NCBI GenBank assembly: GCA_902729315.2
Contig: LR746267.1
Location: forward strand, 1,727,501 to 1,791,500
DNA length: 64,000 nt
Source: Spirodela intermedia
Lineage: Eukaryota; Streptophyta; Magnoliopsida; Alismatales; Araceae
Reading direction: 5' to 3'
Position numbers and translations under genes: made by a program. This document shows positions 1-12,100 of the stretch, piece by piece. Below the pieces are notes generated by a model, which ran no database searches, was not told where the DNA came from, and saw only the letters and a program-made list of their open reading frames with translations. Every line of letters begins with the position of its first letter. Position 1 is the stretch's first letter.

Positions 1-169
1 ATAATTTGTTGATTTAAAATTTATCAAGATATACTTTATTTCATTATGATTCTTTCAACTTTTACAGATTTTAATTTGATCAATTAAATTATCTATAATC
101 GCTTACGTAAGAATTATTGAATGGAACTCTATTTCTACCCAATTTGTGTTCGCTAGAAGCTGATGTCAT
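1..169 (-). repeat. Partial copy of the 1.6-kb LTR family
   Basis: This stretch resembles the internal part of the neighbouring LTR around positions 1355-1500 (the run from the tacttcgttcaatta motif to the gctgatgtcat motif). It is a fragment of the same family that abuts the next, fuller copy. The window edge cuts it, so its true extent is unknown. Confidence 0.6.
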
Positions 170-2103
170 TGATAAGTTTTCATTATCATGAGTTAATAAT
201 TAGTAAATAATATAGTTTTAGCCTTAACTCATGATAAATAGACTTATATTTGTGTTAAAGAATGATTTTTGGTTTTCAATTGATTAATGTAAATTTTTAG
301 GTAATTATGTGATTTTATATGATTTTTACAGTCTTACCTTTGAGATAAATGAAGAACAAGAAATAAAAATAAAAAAAATTTGCAAAATAGGGGGACCCAC
401 CGAGCCTACAAGTGGGTCAGAAGCGTAGTCGGGGAGTAGCCACGAGCAGGGGCTCAAGCGACTTAGCTTGGACCGATAGGGGCACGTGTGCGCCACTCCC
501 CTTCCACGTCACTGGTGGCCAGCCGGCTGTGGGGCAAGGAGTGGTCGTACACGCAAGAGAAGGGACTTTGCTTACTAAGCTAACATTACTATATATTCGT
601 CTGAAAAATCAGCGCACAATTGATGTGAGACTAAACCCGCATCACACCTTCCTCAGAAGAGGCGGGTGACTGGCGGGGGTTCGAATCCTCCCAAAGTCAA
701 AATTCATATATTTTTATCTGATTATCGTGACTTTCCTATAGATAGCCGGTGAAGGATTAAGCAACGAGAATCACTAGATCATCGGCGAAAATCTCGTCAA
801 CATGATTCATAGAGCATTGCTACTAAAATTGCTGAACGACTCGCGATAAAAGGATCGTGAATCCATCGAGTAAATCATCTCCGATTGATCGACGAACAAG
901 CCATCGTCGACAAGAGAACGATCCGCCAGGAGACCAGTTGTCACCTCTTGAGAGCGTACTAGATGCGATGAAGAGCCTCCTCTTACTGCGCGGACCTAAA
1001 GATGAAGCTCTTTGACACATGCCCCACCTTCATCCAGCTCCTCTCTGTCAAGTGACGGTTGCCGGAGAGCTGAAAAGTTGCTGTTTTTCCGCTCTGCCAG
1101 GTGTCAGCCGTTGAAGACGATTCAACGACCCACTTCATTGATCTCTAGACCTCGCGAGAAGATATAGAGATTGCCCACGTCGTCTTTGTCCAAGGAGAGC
1201 CTTCGAGGCTGTGGACACTGCACGACGATCCTCCCGAATGCTCAAGATTCTGGTGCATCGCCGACGCATCACCGTCACGACGCTCGAACTCTGTTTTCCT
1301 GCTTTCAATTTAATTTACGCTTCAATTAGTGATACTTTGTGTGATTTTAATTTACCAAACTATACTTCGTTCAATTACAATTCTTCTAGCTTTTACAGAT
1401 CTTAATTTGATTAATTAAGTCGTCTGTAATCGCTTACATAAAAATCACTGAGCAGAACTCTATTTTTGCTTGATTTGCATTCACCGGGTGCTAACATCAT
1501 CTTGACGTCTGCACCCTTATTTCCCTTTTTTTTTGTGAATTTAAATATATTTCCTTTTTTTTTTCCTACTATAAAATTCATAAGAAAATCATATTCATTG
1601 AGAAAATTCTGAATAATTACTTGATATTATATTCCATCCCTGTGATCGACCTAGAAAATTATCGCTATTTTTGAAATTTTTATTGAATTATAATTGATAT
1701 ATTTATTTAGAAATACTTCTAAATATCCAAAAATTTATATTTTCTAGTTTTATAAATTTTATATTTGTGTGATTTAATATACAACGACTGAGTCACATCA
1801 GTCATCTTGATGTTTGCACCTTTATTTCCCTTTTTTGTGAATTTTTAGTATATTTTCTTTTCATTTCTTAGTATAAAATTCATAGAAAAATAGTATTCTT
1901 TGAGAAAAAATCTAAATAATTACTAGATATTATATTACATCCCTAAAATCGACCTAAAAAATTACAGCTATGTTTAGAATTTTTATTGAATTATACTTGA
2001 TATATTTATTCAGAAATACTTCTAAATATGTAAAAATTCGTATTTTCTAGTTTTATAAATTTTAAATTTACGTGATTTACTATACAACGACTAAGTCATG
2101 TCA
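170..2103 (-). mobile_element. Solo LTR copy (family R1), with internal tandem duplication
   Basis: Read on the minus strand this is the same 1.6-kb element as at 38547-40164. It begins with an AGTCATGTCA-type terminus at 2103 and ends with TGATAAG at 170. It is longer than the other copies because the terminal segment of about 305 bp is present twice in tandem (about 1495-1800 and 1801-2103). Open frames inside it (412-669, 823-1020, 1211-1405) track repeat sequence and are not genes. No clean target-site duplication is seen, since the left side is another fragment of the same family. Confidence 0.75.
1495..2103 (-). repeat. Tandem duplication of about 305 bp inside the LTR
   Basis: Two consecutive units each run from a catcttgaygtytgcacc motif to an acaacgact.agtca motif. 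The second unit begins at about 1801. The copies differ by scattered substitutions, so the duplication is not recent. Confidence 0.8.
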
Positions 2104-2359
2104 GTTGAGATTCATTGGTCTTGAATCTAATATTTCATGTTAGATCTAAAAGAGGAGAAAGGTGCTAGTTGAGTTGGAGTTGAACTCTTTGAGGTGGAAG
2201 AACCCTAATTCTTGCACTTCTTCTTAGAAGGATTGGCCACAAATGTTAAGCCTCTAGTTGACTATTTTCCATTGAATTGAGTTGACTTTCTTGAATGAAA
2301 AATTCTTGATTGGATCTAGTGATCCCATCATAAGTATTCTTTCAAATTGAAATCAATTA
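2104..2359. other. Spacer between solo LTR and Copia element
   Basis: AT-rich host or older repeat sequence with no convincing gene. Its last five bases (AATTA, 2355-2359) are the left target-site duplication of the Copia element that follows. Confidence 0.5.
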
Positions 2360-2442
2360 TGTAGAGCTATATATATTTTATCATTTTCATGTTTATGGGC
2401 CTATCCTCTCTTTTGATAATTTAAAATTATTTTCTGTCTACA
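2360..2442 (+). repeat. 5' LTR of the Copia element (83 bp)
   Basis: Its ends form a perfect 6-bp inverted repeat (TGTAGA/TCTACA), and it matches 10497-10580 along its length with scattered changes. The primer binding site starts at the next base. Confidence 0.85.
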
Positions 2443-2455
2443 TGGTATCAGAGCC
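2443..2455 (+). other. Copia primer binding site (initiator tRNA-Met type)
   Basis: TGGTATCAGAGCC is the classic plant Copia primer binding site and lies immediately after the LTR end. Confidence 0.9.
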
Positions 2456-2458
2456 AAC

Positions 2459-3459
2459 TTGGGTTTTCTATCAGTGCCACTGTCTCCTCAGCCGCCACTC
2501 CATTGCCGTCTCAATGGCAACTCTCTAGTAGCCATCTTCTTGGCACCAACAACTCGGCGACCTTGCCGCACTACTCTCTTCCTCCCTGATCTCCCACAAT
2601 GCCTGCACCTCCCCTGCCATTGCTATTGTGCAAACCGCTACACCAGCCCAAAGTAGGAGAGCTCGAGGGCCATCCTGTGGGGCTGCCACATCTCTACCAG
2701 TCTTCATCACCAAGTGAAGCCAAGCACTGGCCCACCACTGCACACAGCCACACTCAACAGCACCACGTGCAACCACCACCGTGCATTGTCACATGCAGCA
2801 GCACGCCCTAAGTCATCACGTGCAGCAGCACACAGTTCACAGTTGCACGATGTGCACCCTTGCCTCTACATGCAGTGGCTCAACACAGAAATGCACCCAT
2901 TAGGGCTGGCTAGCACACCCTTCAGCTGGTTGGTGCTCTTTTGGGCTCCTTTGTGTGCTAGGACCACCCTAGGGGCCCACCTGCCCTCTTTTTGTGCCCT
3001 AGGACATCCCTAGTGTACATCTTCAGCAGCGACCTACTCATGTGTCCAAGTGTAATATTGGGTCACTTCTTCATCGACATGCTTGATGACTTGGGGAGTT
3101 CTAGGACATCTATTGGCAGGGATACTAATCCTACAGTGCTTACAACACATCTGGCTTCATTATCAGGGGTTGCGATGGTTGTCACTTGTTGCTTATCAAG
3201 TGTCAAAAATTATCAATAATGGAGCCATGTTGGTTGTGTTTACCTTGTAAGATATGATTTACTCCCTCTCATTACAAAGGATCCACTGACGGAGCCCAAT
3301 GAACTTTGAAAATAGAACTATGATGATTAGTGTCTATTGGGCTCTTTATGAGCCTCCTTAGACCCTTATGTTCATGATATTGTGCATGACTTTGACATGT
3401 GCTGGTAAGTGTGGGATCATCTCGAACTCAAGTACACTAACAATCTCACTCATCAGTAT
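2459..3459 (+). pseudogene. Degenerate Copia gag leader and gag region
   Basis: Sequence after the primer binding site is relatively GC-rich and low-complexity (proline-, histidine- and serine-rich in translation), then AT-rich. It should hold the leader and N-terminal gag by position. No intact domain is recognisable before the solo LTR interrupts it. Confidence 0.45.
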
Positions 3460-5111
3460 GATGTTGATGTGACTTAGTCGTTGTATAGTAAATCACGTAA
3501 ATTAAAAATTTATAAAACTAAAAATACTAATTTTCAAATATTTAGAAGTATTTCTAAATGAAATATATCAATTATAATTTAATAAAAATTTAAAAAATAG
3601 TGATAATTTTTAAAGTTTATCATAAAAATATAGTATATTATCAAGTAATTTTTAGAATTGTTCTAAATGAATACAAGTTTTTATAAATTTTCTATTAAGA
3701 AATGAAAGTAAAATATATTTAAAATTTGTAGAAAAAGGAAATAAGGGTACAGATGTCAAGATGACATTAGCACCTGACAAACGCGAATCAGACAGAAGCA
3801 AAGTTTTACCCTATGATTCTTACATAAGCGATCACAGATGATTTAAGTGATCAAATTAAGATTTGTAGAAGCTAGAAAAATCATAATTGAATGAAGTATA
3901 GATTGGTAAATTTAAATCACACAAATTATGACTAAATGAGGAAGAAATTAAGTTAAAAGTAGGAAAATAAAGTTCTAACATTATGATAGTAATGCGTCAG
4001 TGATGCATTGAAATCTTGAGCATTTAGGAGGATTGTCATGTAGTGTCTATAGCCTTGAAGGCTCTCCTTAGACAAGGATGACGTGGGTAATCTCTAGATC
4101 TCCTTGTAAAGTCTAGAGGTCAATAAAATAGGTTGTTAGATAATCTCCGACGATTGTCACCCAGTAGAGTAGAAAAAAAATAACTTTGTGGCTCTTCGGT
4201 GGCTATCACCCGATGGAGAGGAGTTGAATGAAGGTGGGCTGTGTGCCAGAGAGCTTCATCCTCAAGTCCACGCAGCAAGAGGAGGTTCTTCATCACATTC
4301 GGTACGCTCTCAAAAGGTTGCGATTCATCTTCTGGTGGATCGTCCTCTTCTCGACGACGGCTTGTTCATCGATCAATCATAGATGCTTTACTTAATGAAT
4401 TTACAATCCTTTTATCCCAAATCGTTCAGCAATTTTAGTAACAATGCTCTATGAATCGTGTTGACGAGATTTTTGTTGATGATCTAGTAATTTTCGCAGC
4501 TTAATCCTTCACCGATGATCTACAAGAAAGTCATGGTAAACAAATAAAGAATATGAGTTTTAGCTCTAGAGGATTTGAACCCTTACTAGTTGCCTACCTT
4601 TGAAGCCTTTTGGAGGAAGTTGTGACATAGGTTTAGTCCCACATCTCTTATGCACTAAAGTTTTAGGCAAATAAATACTAATATCACATTTACAAACAAT
4701 GAGTCCCTTTAACCCAAGTGTACGACCACTTCTTACCCCACAATTGGCTGGCCACCGGTGATGTGGAACGAGAGTGGTGTAAGCGTGCCCCCATCAATCC
4801 TAGCCACTTGAGCCCCTACTTACAACTCTTCCTCAGTTGCGCTTCTGACTCGCTTATAGGCCCAGCTAGCTAGTGAGTCCCCCCCATTTTGCTATATTTT
4901 TATTTTTATTTCTTTTTCTTTATTTATCTCAAAAATAAGACTATAAAAATCATATAAATTTGTACAAAACTATATAATTAACTAAAATTCACATTAATCA
5001 ACTAAAAATCACTTTTCACATTTTAACATAAATATAAATCTATTTATCATAAGTTAAGGCTAAAAATATATTATTTACTAATTATTAACTCATGATAATA
5101 AAGATTTATCA
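3460..5111 (+). mobile_element. Solo LTR (family R1) nested in the Copia element
   Basis: It is the same family as 38547-40164, in the same orientation. It starts in the gatgttgatgtgacttagtcg segment and ends with TTATCA at 5111. AGTAT occurs at 3455-3459 and again at 5112-5116, which fits a 5-bp target duplication. The snRNA-type USE is still readable at about 4645 (GTCCCACATCT, one mismatch). CpG sites are largely decayed compared with the 38.5-kb copy. Confidence 0.85.
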
Positions 5112-6286
5112 AGTATCTAAGCAGAGTTCTACGGGATGTAGAAGAGGCAGCACTCATTGGTGGAGTACTTTAGAGTATTTACTCAAGCTGGGTGGGAACT
5201 TGCTTCATTGATGCTACTATCTATTGATCTTGTAGTGATATAGTGGCATCAACATCGCTCCAATATCATCAACTTTCTATGGGGTCTTTTAGCAAAATAT
5301 GATGGTGCACAAAACCAATTCTTGTTGGAGTTGAAAGTTCCTTCTCTTGCTGAGGTTTTTCACTCTCTCTTGGGTGCCTATTAATTCCACGGCTTCCTCT
5401 CCATCACCTAAGTTTGTTGCCCTGGCTGCCTCTTTTGTTGTTCCTTTTGATTGTGGTTGCCCTTGTAGCTTTGGAAATCGAAAATGTGATGGAGGCACAT
5501 GTGGTGACAAGCATGGAAAATTTGATTGCCATCTTGTGTGTTCTCTTTATAGTCAGAAGGACCACACTTGGGATTGTTGCTATACTCTTCATGAGTATCC
5601 TCATGCTCATGTTCTTGCATTAGATGAGAGCATTGGGTATCCATTGACTTGACCACTAGCTCCATCCACTCCCTTTGATTTTGTCTTGATGAAGGAGGAG
5701 TGCAGCAAGTTCTTGAGAATGTATGGCTACTCATAATTTATCTTAGCAAGTTGTGACTTTGGTTGTACCTTTGACTTTTCACCATCTTGGGCCTACTATC
5801 TTCATTGTTCGGCCATCATCTTAGCCATCTGTGGCTCAGCCATATACTACTGCAATATCTACATCTGCTACCACATCTCAGCCATGGGTCTTCGATTTAG
5901 GTGCTACCCATCATATCTTTGGTATGTGTTCCCATTTCACCTCCTATCACTTGAATACTTTTCATCATTTGCTCATGCTTGCCAATGAATTAAGGACTTC
6001 TATTTTTGATATTGAAAATTCGTTGCCCTTGTCTTATCTTCTCTTTACATCTATTTTACATGTTCCTTAGTCTCCTTTCAACTTTATTTCAATTAGTTCT
6101 CTTACCCACACGCATAATGTATTTGTTACGTTTTTTTCTGATTTTTGTGGTGTGTAAGACTTGAAGACTAAGAATAAGATTTAGGAAGAGGCTGAACATG
6201 ATGTTCTTCACTATTTGTGTCATCTTGATCTAATAGCTTGTGTTAGTGTCTCTACACTTTAAGTTCATAGTTTGCTTAGGCATGCT
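5112..6286 (+). pseudogene. Degenerate Copia gag C-terminus and protease
   Basis: Copia sequence resumes after the nested LTR. The 5.3-5.65 kb part carries a gag end with serine-rich linker and Cys-rich knuckle remnants. At 5831-6070 the translation contains WVFDLGATHHIFG, a decayed form of the aspartic-protease motif W-(I/V)-(I/L)-D-S-G-A-(S/T)-x-H-(M/I) with Ser changed to Leu. In-frame stops and shifts separate the pieces, so no functional protein is possible. Confidence 0.75.
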
Positions 6287-7944
6287 TGATAAGTCTTCAG
6301 TATCCTAAGTTAATAATTAGTAAATAATATAGTTTTAACCTTAACTCATGATAAATAAACTTATATTTATGTTAAAGTTTGAAAAGTAGTTTTAAGTTGA
6401 TTAATGTGAATTTTTAACTAATTATGTGATTTTCTACAAATTTATATGATTTTTATAGTTTTATTTTTGAGATAAATGAAGAAAAAGAAATAAAAATAAA
6501 AATATAGTGAAATGAGGGGGACTTGCCAGTCAACCGGGCCCACCAACGAGTTAGAAGCATAGTCAGGGAGGAGCCACGAGCAAGGGCTTGAGTGGCTAAG
6601 ACCGATGGGGACACATGTGTGCCACTCCTCTTTCACGTCATTGGTGGCTAGTCGACTGTGAGGTAAGGAGTGGTCATACACACGGGAGAAAGAGACTTAC
6701 TTACAAATGCAATATTACTATATATTTGCTTGAAACTTTGATGCACAAGCAATGTAGAACTAAGCCTACATCACATCTTCCCCTAAAATACTTCGGTGAT
6801 TTTAATACCTATAATACCCCTTATTTATAAAAGAGATATACCATGATGGTGTCATTTGATAAAGGTATTAGAGTACTTATTTCAATCTCTCTCATGTAGG
6901 CGGGCAACTAGTGTGGGTTTGAATCCTCTTAGAGCCACAATTAGTATTTTAATTTGATTATCATAACTTTCTTGATTGCAAGTGAAGGATTAAGTTATCA
7001 GAATTGTTGGATCATCAGTGAAAATCTCATAAACACGATTCGTGGAGCATTGTTACTAAAATTGCTGAATGATTTAGGATAACAAGATCGCGAATTCATT
7101 GAGTAAAGCATTTTTGATTGATTGACAAATAAGCCATCATCAGAAAGAGGATGATTCATCAAGAGATGAGTCACCACCTCTTAAGAACATACCATATGCG
7201 ATGAAGAGCCTCTTCTTACTATGTGGACCTGAGGATGAAGCTCCTTGACATGCGCTTCACCTCTATCCAGCTCCTCTCCATCGAGTGATAGCTACTAGAA
7301 AGCCACAATATTGTCATTTTTCCACTCCACCGAGTGACAGTTACTAGAGACAATTCGACGACCCATTTTATTGATCTCTAGACTAAGCAAGAAGATCTAA
7401 AGATTGCCCATGTCATCCTAGTCTAAGAAGAGCCTTTGAGGCCATGAACACTACATGACGATCCTCCCGAATGCTCAAGATTCTAATGTATTGTTGACAC
7501 ATTACTGCCATGATGCCAAAACTCTATTTTCTTGCTTTTAACTTAATTTTTACATTATTTAGTGATAATTTGTGTGATTTAAATTTACCAAGTTATACTT
7601 CATTCAATTATAATTTTTTAGGCTTTTACAGATCTTAATTTGATCAATCCTGACATCCGCCCCCTTATTTTCCTTTTTTGTAAATTTTAAATATATTTCC
7701 TTTTCATTTTCTACTATAAAATTCATAAAATTAGTATTCTTTGAGAAAAATTCTGAATAACTAGCTAATATTATATTACATCTCTATGATCGACCTGGAA
7801 AATTAACATTATTTATGGAAGTTTTATTACATTATAATTGATATATTTTTTCAGAAATACTTCTAAATATCCAAAAATTAGTATTTTCTAGTTCTATAAA
7901 TCTTAAACTTGCGTGATTTACTATATAATGACTTAGTCATGTCA
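6287..7944 (-). mobile_element. Second solo LTR (family R1) nested in the Copia element
   Basis: Reads as the 1.6-kb LTR on the minus strand, from TGATAAG at 6287 to the AGTCATGTCA terminus at 7944. It separates the gag-pre-integrase region from the integrase. The flanking pentamers (ATGCT and ATGTC) are only partly alike. The USE is more degraded here than in the other copies. Confidence 0.8.
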
Positions 7945-8680
7945 ATGTCTCTCTTTCAAAGCTCAATCATTTGTTTCCAATTAGTTGGCTCTAACTACGC
8001 TCGAGTGTGCATCTTGGTAATTTGGAAAGTACATTAGGACAGTCTTTTCTTCTAGTTCTTGTTCTACAGTCACATCTCTTTTTTAACTTGTTCATTATGA
8101 TATTTGGGGTACTAGTTGTGTATCTATATAACTTGGTTATAGATATTTTATTATTTTCATTGATGAGTATTCACATCTTATATGGATGTATCAGATGAAG
8201 TACTAGTTTGAGTTGTTTTCTATCTTGCTTTTTATGTAAAAAGATAGGAAGCTTCGTCATATTGTTGAGACTACTTGTACCTTTCTCATTGCCACTCATG
8301 TGCCTCTACAATTTTGGGGGGATGCTATCTTCACTATTGTCTAACTTATTAATCGGATGCCATCTGCTGTCCTCCAACACGAGATTTTCTTTTTTATCCT
8401 CTATCCTAATTAACCTCCACACATATTTGGTTGTGTGCTTTGTTCATCAGGTTGGATTAGGTTTGAATAGGCTTACACCCAAGTTTGTGAAATGTATTTT
8501 CCTCTATTACTCTCACCTCCTCTAGAAAGGATATGTTGTTATTATCTTTTAACTCATCCTCATTTTGTGTTTGTAGATATTATATTTTTTGAATGGTCTC
8601 CTTTCTTTGGACTGTCTATGACTACTTCTCCTTCTTCATGTGACTTTAGGCCCATCTTTCTACTGTGTTTTTAGTTTCTT
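7945..8680 (+). pseudogene. Degenerate Copia integrase
   Basis: Translation across about 8020-8200 reads like the Copia integrase core: a GKYIRT segment, then LVHYDIWG, then YFIIFIDEYSH and WMYQMK, with one or two stops between. The open frames at 8007-8525 are fragments of this in mixed frames. Confidence 0.75.
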
Positions 8681-9069
8681 TTTTCACTAGTCTCATCTTC
8701 TTCTTTTTTTCATATGCCACAGGTTTCTCCTTCATCATCTACACTCACCCCAATTGTTGATCCTTCTTCATCGGATGGTTCCCTGCCCACACTAACCTCT
8801 ATATGCCCAACACCACCAGCCCCACTAACACCAACTTGTTGTCATACCTCATCCTTTTGATTGCCCTACGGAAGATACCCCATTCATGTACCAAACATCC
8901 TATTTCTAATTTTATTGACTATTTCTATCTCACCCCATCATATCATGCCTTTCTTTCTAGCCTGTCATTTATTTTTGTTCCTAAGACTATTTCTCAAACA
9001 TTGAATTACCTTGGTTGGGATGTTATGATGGTGGAGGAGATTGAGGCCCTTTGTCATACCTCAACTTAG

Positions 9070-10195
9070 CCCTTGGTTCCTCGTCCCTTGTCCACTTTGT
9101 GGTGAATTGTTGTTGGGTATTCATAGTCAAAATGATTGTAGATAATTTTGTTGATCGCCTCAAAGCTCGTTTGGTGGTTCGGGAATTTTCTTAGACATAT
9201 GGAGAGAACTATATTGAGACTTTATCCTTGGTGACAAACTTTAATTTAGTTTGTATCTTGTTGGTGCTTGCAGTCCACTTCTCATGGCCTCTTCATTAGT
9301 TGGATGTGAAGAATATTTTTCATCATAGTGATCTTGAGAAAGAGGTGTATATAGAGCAACCTCCTAGTTTTATTTTGGCTGACTCACTAGATTCTTTGTG
9401 CTATCTACAAAAATGTATCTATGGGCTGAAGTAGTCTCCTTAGTTGTGATTCAGTTATTTCTATTTGCTAGCTTAGAATTTCAATCTTTGTTTGATTGTC
9501 TTTGATCCTATCATGTTCTATTGTCACACTACTCTAGGCTATGTTATTATACTTGTCTATGTTAATGACATTATTTTGATGGGTGATGATAGACAAGATA
9601 TCTCTAATTTCGAGGTCTTTCTTTAGAGTAAAGTGACAATCAAGTATTTGAGTTAGCTTTGGCTTTGTTTGGGCATTGAGGTTGCCCACTCTTCCAAGGG
9701 CCTGGTTATCAACTAGCAGATGTGTGTTTGATCTATTACAAGATGTAGAGATGTTGGGCACCAAATTTGTTCCTACACTGATGTATCCAAAGGTCAAGTT
9801 CCTTCTGAATTCAAGTGATGTTCTTGAGGATCATGACAGTTCCATCGCTTGATGGGGTGACTAAATTACTTGACCTTGACTCATTTTGACATTTTTTTTG
9901 TTATGAGTGTGGTTAACTAATTTATGGTCAATCAATGCACTACTCAATGGGATGTAGTCATGAGGATCCTTCAGTATCTGAAGGGGTATCTTGGCTGTGG
10001 ACTTCTATACAAGCCTTTTTCTTCCCTTGATGTTCATGGATATTCTGATGTAGACTAGATATGTTCTCTTGTCAATTGACAATCTACCACTGGGTATTGT
10101 ATTTTTCTTGAAGGAAATCTTATCTCTTGAAAGAGCAAGAAGCAAAAAGTGGTTGCATTGTCTAGTACTGAATTAGAATATTGGGATAATGTAGA
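9070..10195 (+). pseudogene. Degenerate Copia reverse transcriptase
   Basis: The translation carries an LDVKN-like segment near 9300 and a YVNDI box (from the catalytic YVDD) near 9560. A later part resembles the YLKG and STEA region of Copia RT-RNase H. Multiple stops and frameshifts are present. Confidence 0.75.
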
Positions 10196-10489
10196 GTGTT
10201 TCATGCGAGCTTATTTTGGGTATGTCAATTTTTTATGAAGCTTGACCTCTTTCATGCTCAGTCTATACATCTCTTCTACGACAATCAGTCTACACTCCAT
10301 ATTACTTATAATCCTATTTTCCATGATTGGACGAAACATATTGAGCTAGCTTCAGGCTCAAAGGATTTTCTGATTGAAGTGTTTTTGGAAGCACAACTTG
10401 GAAACATTGTTACAAAGGCTCTCCATCCTCTTTGGCTAGATTCCTATTGCTCCAAGCTTGGAACTTTTGATATCTACACTGTAGCTTGA
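10196..10489 (+). pseudogene. Copia RNase H C-terminal fragment
   Basis: The 97-residue open stretch contains LFYDNQSTLHI and NPIFHDWTKHIEL, matching the YCDN and NPVFHERTKHIE motifs of Copia RNase H, then a TKAL motif. It lies just before the polypurine tract and 3' LTR. Confidence 0.8.
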
Positions 10490-10496
10490 GGGTAGT

Positions 10497-10580
10497 TGTA
10501 GAGATATATATATTTTATCCTTTTTATGTTCATGGGCCTGCCCTCTCTTTAGATAATTTAATAATATTTTTCTATCTAAA
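10497..10580 (+). repeat. 3' LTR of the Copia element (84 bp)
   Basis: It begins TGTAGAGATATATATA and matches the 83-bp 5' LTR. A short purine tract (gaggg) precedes it. The AATTA target duplication follows at 10581-10585. Confidence 0.85.
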
Positions 10581-10585
10581 AATTA

Positions 10586-12100
10586 AAAAATCAAAAAAAA
10601 TACACACTATTGTTTAATTTGAAATATTCAACTAATACTTAATTAATCAACTTTAATACCCCATATATTGTGATTGTCATCAAAGCACCTATTAGATGTA
10701 AAATATCAGTCACCCCTTTTTTGATTATGAGAAAACATTTTAATAGTATGATTTCCTAATATGAAGATCCACAAAATGCATACCTTGTTACTAGTTTCTT
10801 CTCCTAAGTTTAATATTTGCTATTTGATCTTTGTCTTGCTTTTTCACCTTAGTCTAATCACATCAATGTCTTCTTCATATTCCTTTGTACAATCTAGTTT
10901 CAACATATTTCTTGAGTGTGGAAAGAGAGAATTCCATTGTTAGCCATTAAATGAGAGAAAAAAATTTAGATTGTGCCTCCACAAGAAATGTTCTAGGAAA
11001 CCTTATTTATAAAAAGTTTTTAAAGAATTTCAATGATACCGAGAATGTAAAAATAATTTTCAATCAAAATATTTTAATAGAGAGTCTAAAGTGTATAGAT
11101 AATGATTGTAAATTGAAAGGATTATTTAGATATATTTTCATGCATAACATTAATTCAAAGTGGATGAATGACTTTCTTCAATTCGTAATAGATTCTAACA
11201 ATACATTTGTTTCTTTAGGCTATGTGTGCCTTCTATGCTATAGGTATGTTACTTTTTCGTTTTTAATTTAGGCTTTTTGTCTTCCTTTTTTTTAATTCTC
11301 ATTCGATTTTATCGTCAATTGTCTTAAGGCACTTCATCTCTTACTCAGTAGATCTTCTTTACTTCAATGTGAAAACTTGATGTTGATAGGGACTGATAAA
11401 ATGGATTTCAAGATGGTCTTTATAAAGTGAAGCAACATGTATTTCTTAGATACTTACAAGAATCAATATCATCTATACAAATTAATTCAGAAAGTGGAAG
11501 ATTAGAATACTCACTTGTTGAGGTAAATGTATTGATCTCTTTTCATCTACATAAGTGATAACATGTTCTTTTTTTGGTGATAAGTAATGCATATTTAGTT
11601 TATTTGGTGCTTTAGATTATGTTAAATCATATTGATTCAATGGAAAATCATGTGAAGCATACATTAGATTAACTACCTAAAATACATGCTTAACATATGA
11701 TTTTTACATACCTAAAATCATGTCGGCTTATATTTTTAACATCCATTGGTTATCTATCAATATACTTGACGTTTTTACCCTTAAATTTGTCCTTATTAGA
11801 ACCCAAATCAGAATTTAATAGTTAAAATTATTTTTTTGGAGGCAAATAATAATTTTTCCTAATTTTTCTTCATTTTTCAGAACATGTGTTGATTTATAGG
11901 GAATTTTGAGCCCATTGGGAAAGTCTATCAAGCCCCATTGTGTAAGTTTATTTAATTAAATTAAAGTTATTTGGCAAATTAGTGCAAATGGGTGAAAACA
12001 TACAGAAATAGCTGGAAATGGAGTGAAGAATAGATGAAAAAAATTGCTAAAAAATTTAGCAAGCTGATTGCTCACTACTAGTAATAAATTCTATATTTAA
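10586..12100. other. AT-rich spacer with one unassigned open frame
   Basis: Very AT-rich. The only notable open stretch is 10951-11271 (+). I see no RNA gene and no recognisable domain in the rest. Confidence 0.4.
10951..11271 (+). CDS. Hypothetical 106-residue open frame, possibly an exon remnant
   Basis: I do not recognise this product. It is unusually long for such AT-rich DNA and reads as a soluble, Asn/Lys-rich sequence (for example NVLGNLIYKKFLKNFNDTEN) before a hydrophobic end. About 170 bp downstream, near 11440-11525, the translation RFLQESISSIQINSESGRLEYSL runs up to a possible splice donor (gaggtaaat), so the two could be exons of a decayed gene. No start context or promoter stands out. 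It may equally be chance or an old transposon. Confidence 0.2.
   Translation: MREKNLDCASTRNVLGNLIYKKFLKNFNDTENVKIIFNQNILIESLKCIDNDCKLKGLFRYIFMHNINSKWMNDFLQFVIDSNNTFVSLGYVCLLCYRYVTFSFLI

Larger units (their letters stand above)
2360..10580 (+). mobile_element. Degenerate Ty1/Copia retrotransposon with very short LTRs and nested insertions
   Basis: The 5' LTR (2360-2442, 83 bp) opens with TGTAGA and closes with TCTACA. A Copia-type primer binding site complementary to initiator tRNA-Met (TGGTATCAGAGCC, 2443-2455) follows directly. The 3' LTR (10497-10580) is a diverged copy preceded by a short purine-rich tract. Both outer flanks carry AATTA (2355-2359 and 10581-10585), an exact 5-bp target duplication. 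Decayed gag, protease, integrase, reverse transcriptase and RNase H pieces occur in Copia order. Two 1.65-kb solo LTRs are inserted (about 3460-5111 and 6287-7944), so the native length is about 4.9 kb. Many stops and frameshifts show it is dead. Confidence 0.9.

Noticed and set aside
668-700. GGTTCGAATCC, a tRNA T-arm or Pol III B-box-like sequence in the LTR (also reversed near 39655)
   Set aside because: A five-pair stem and TTCGAAT loop can be drawn, but no matching D-arm, anticodon arm or acceptor stem was found upstream, so no tRNA is called.
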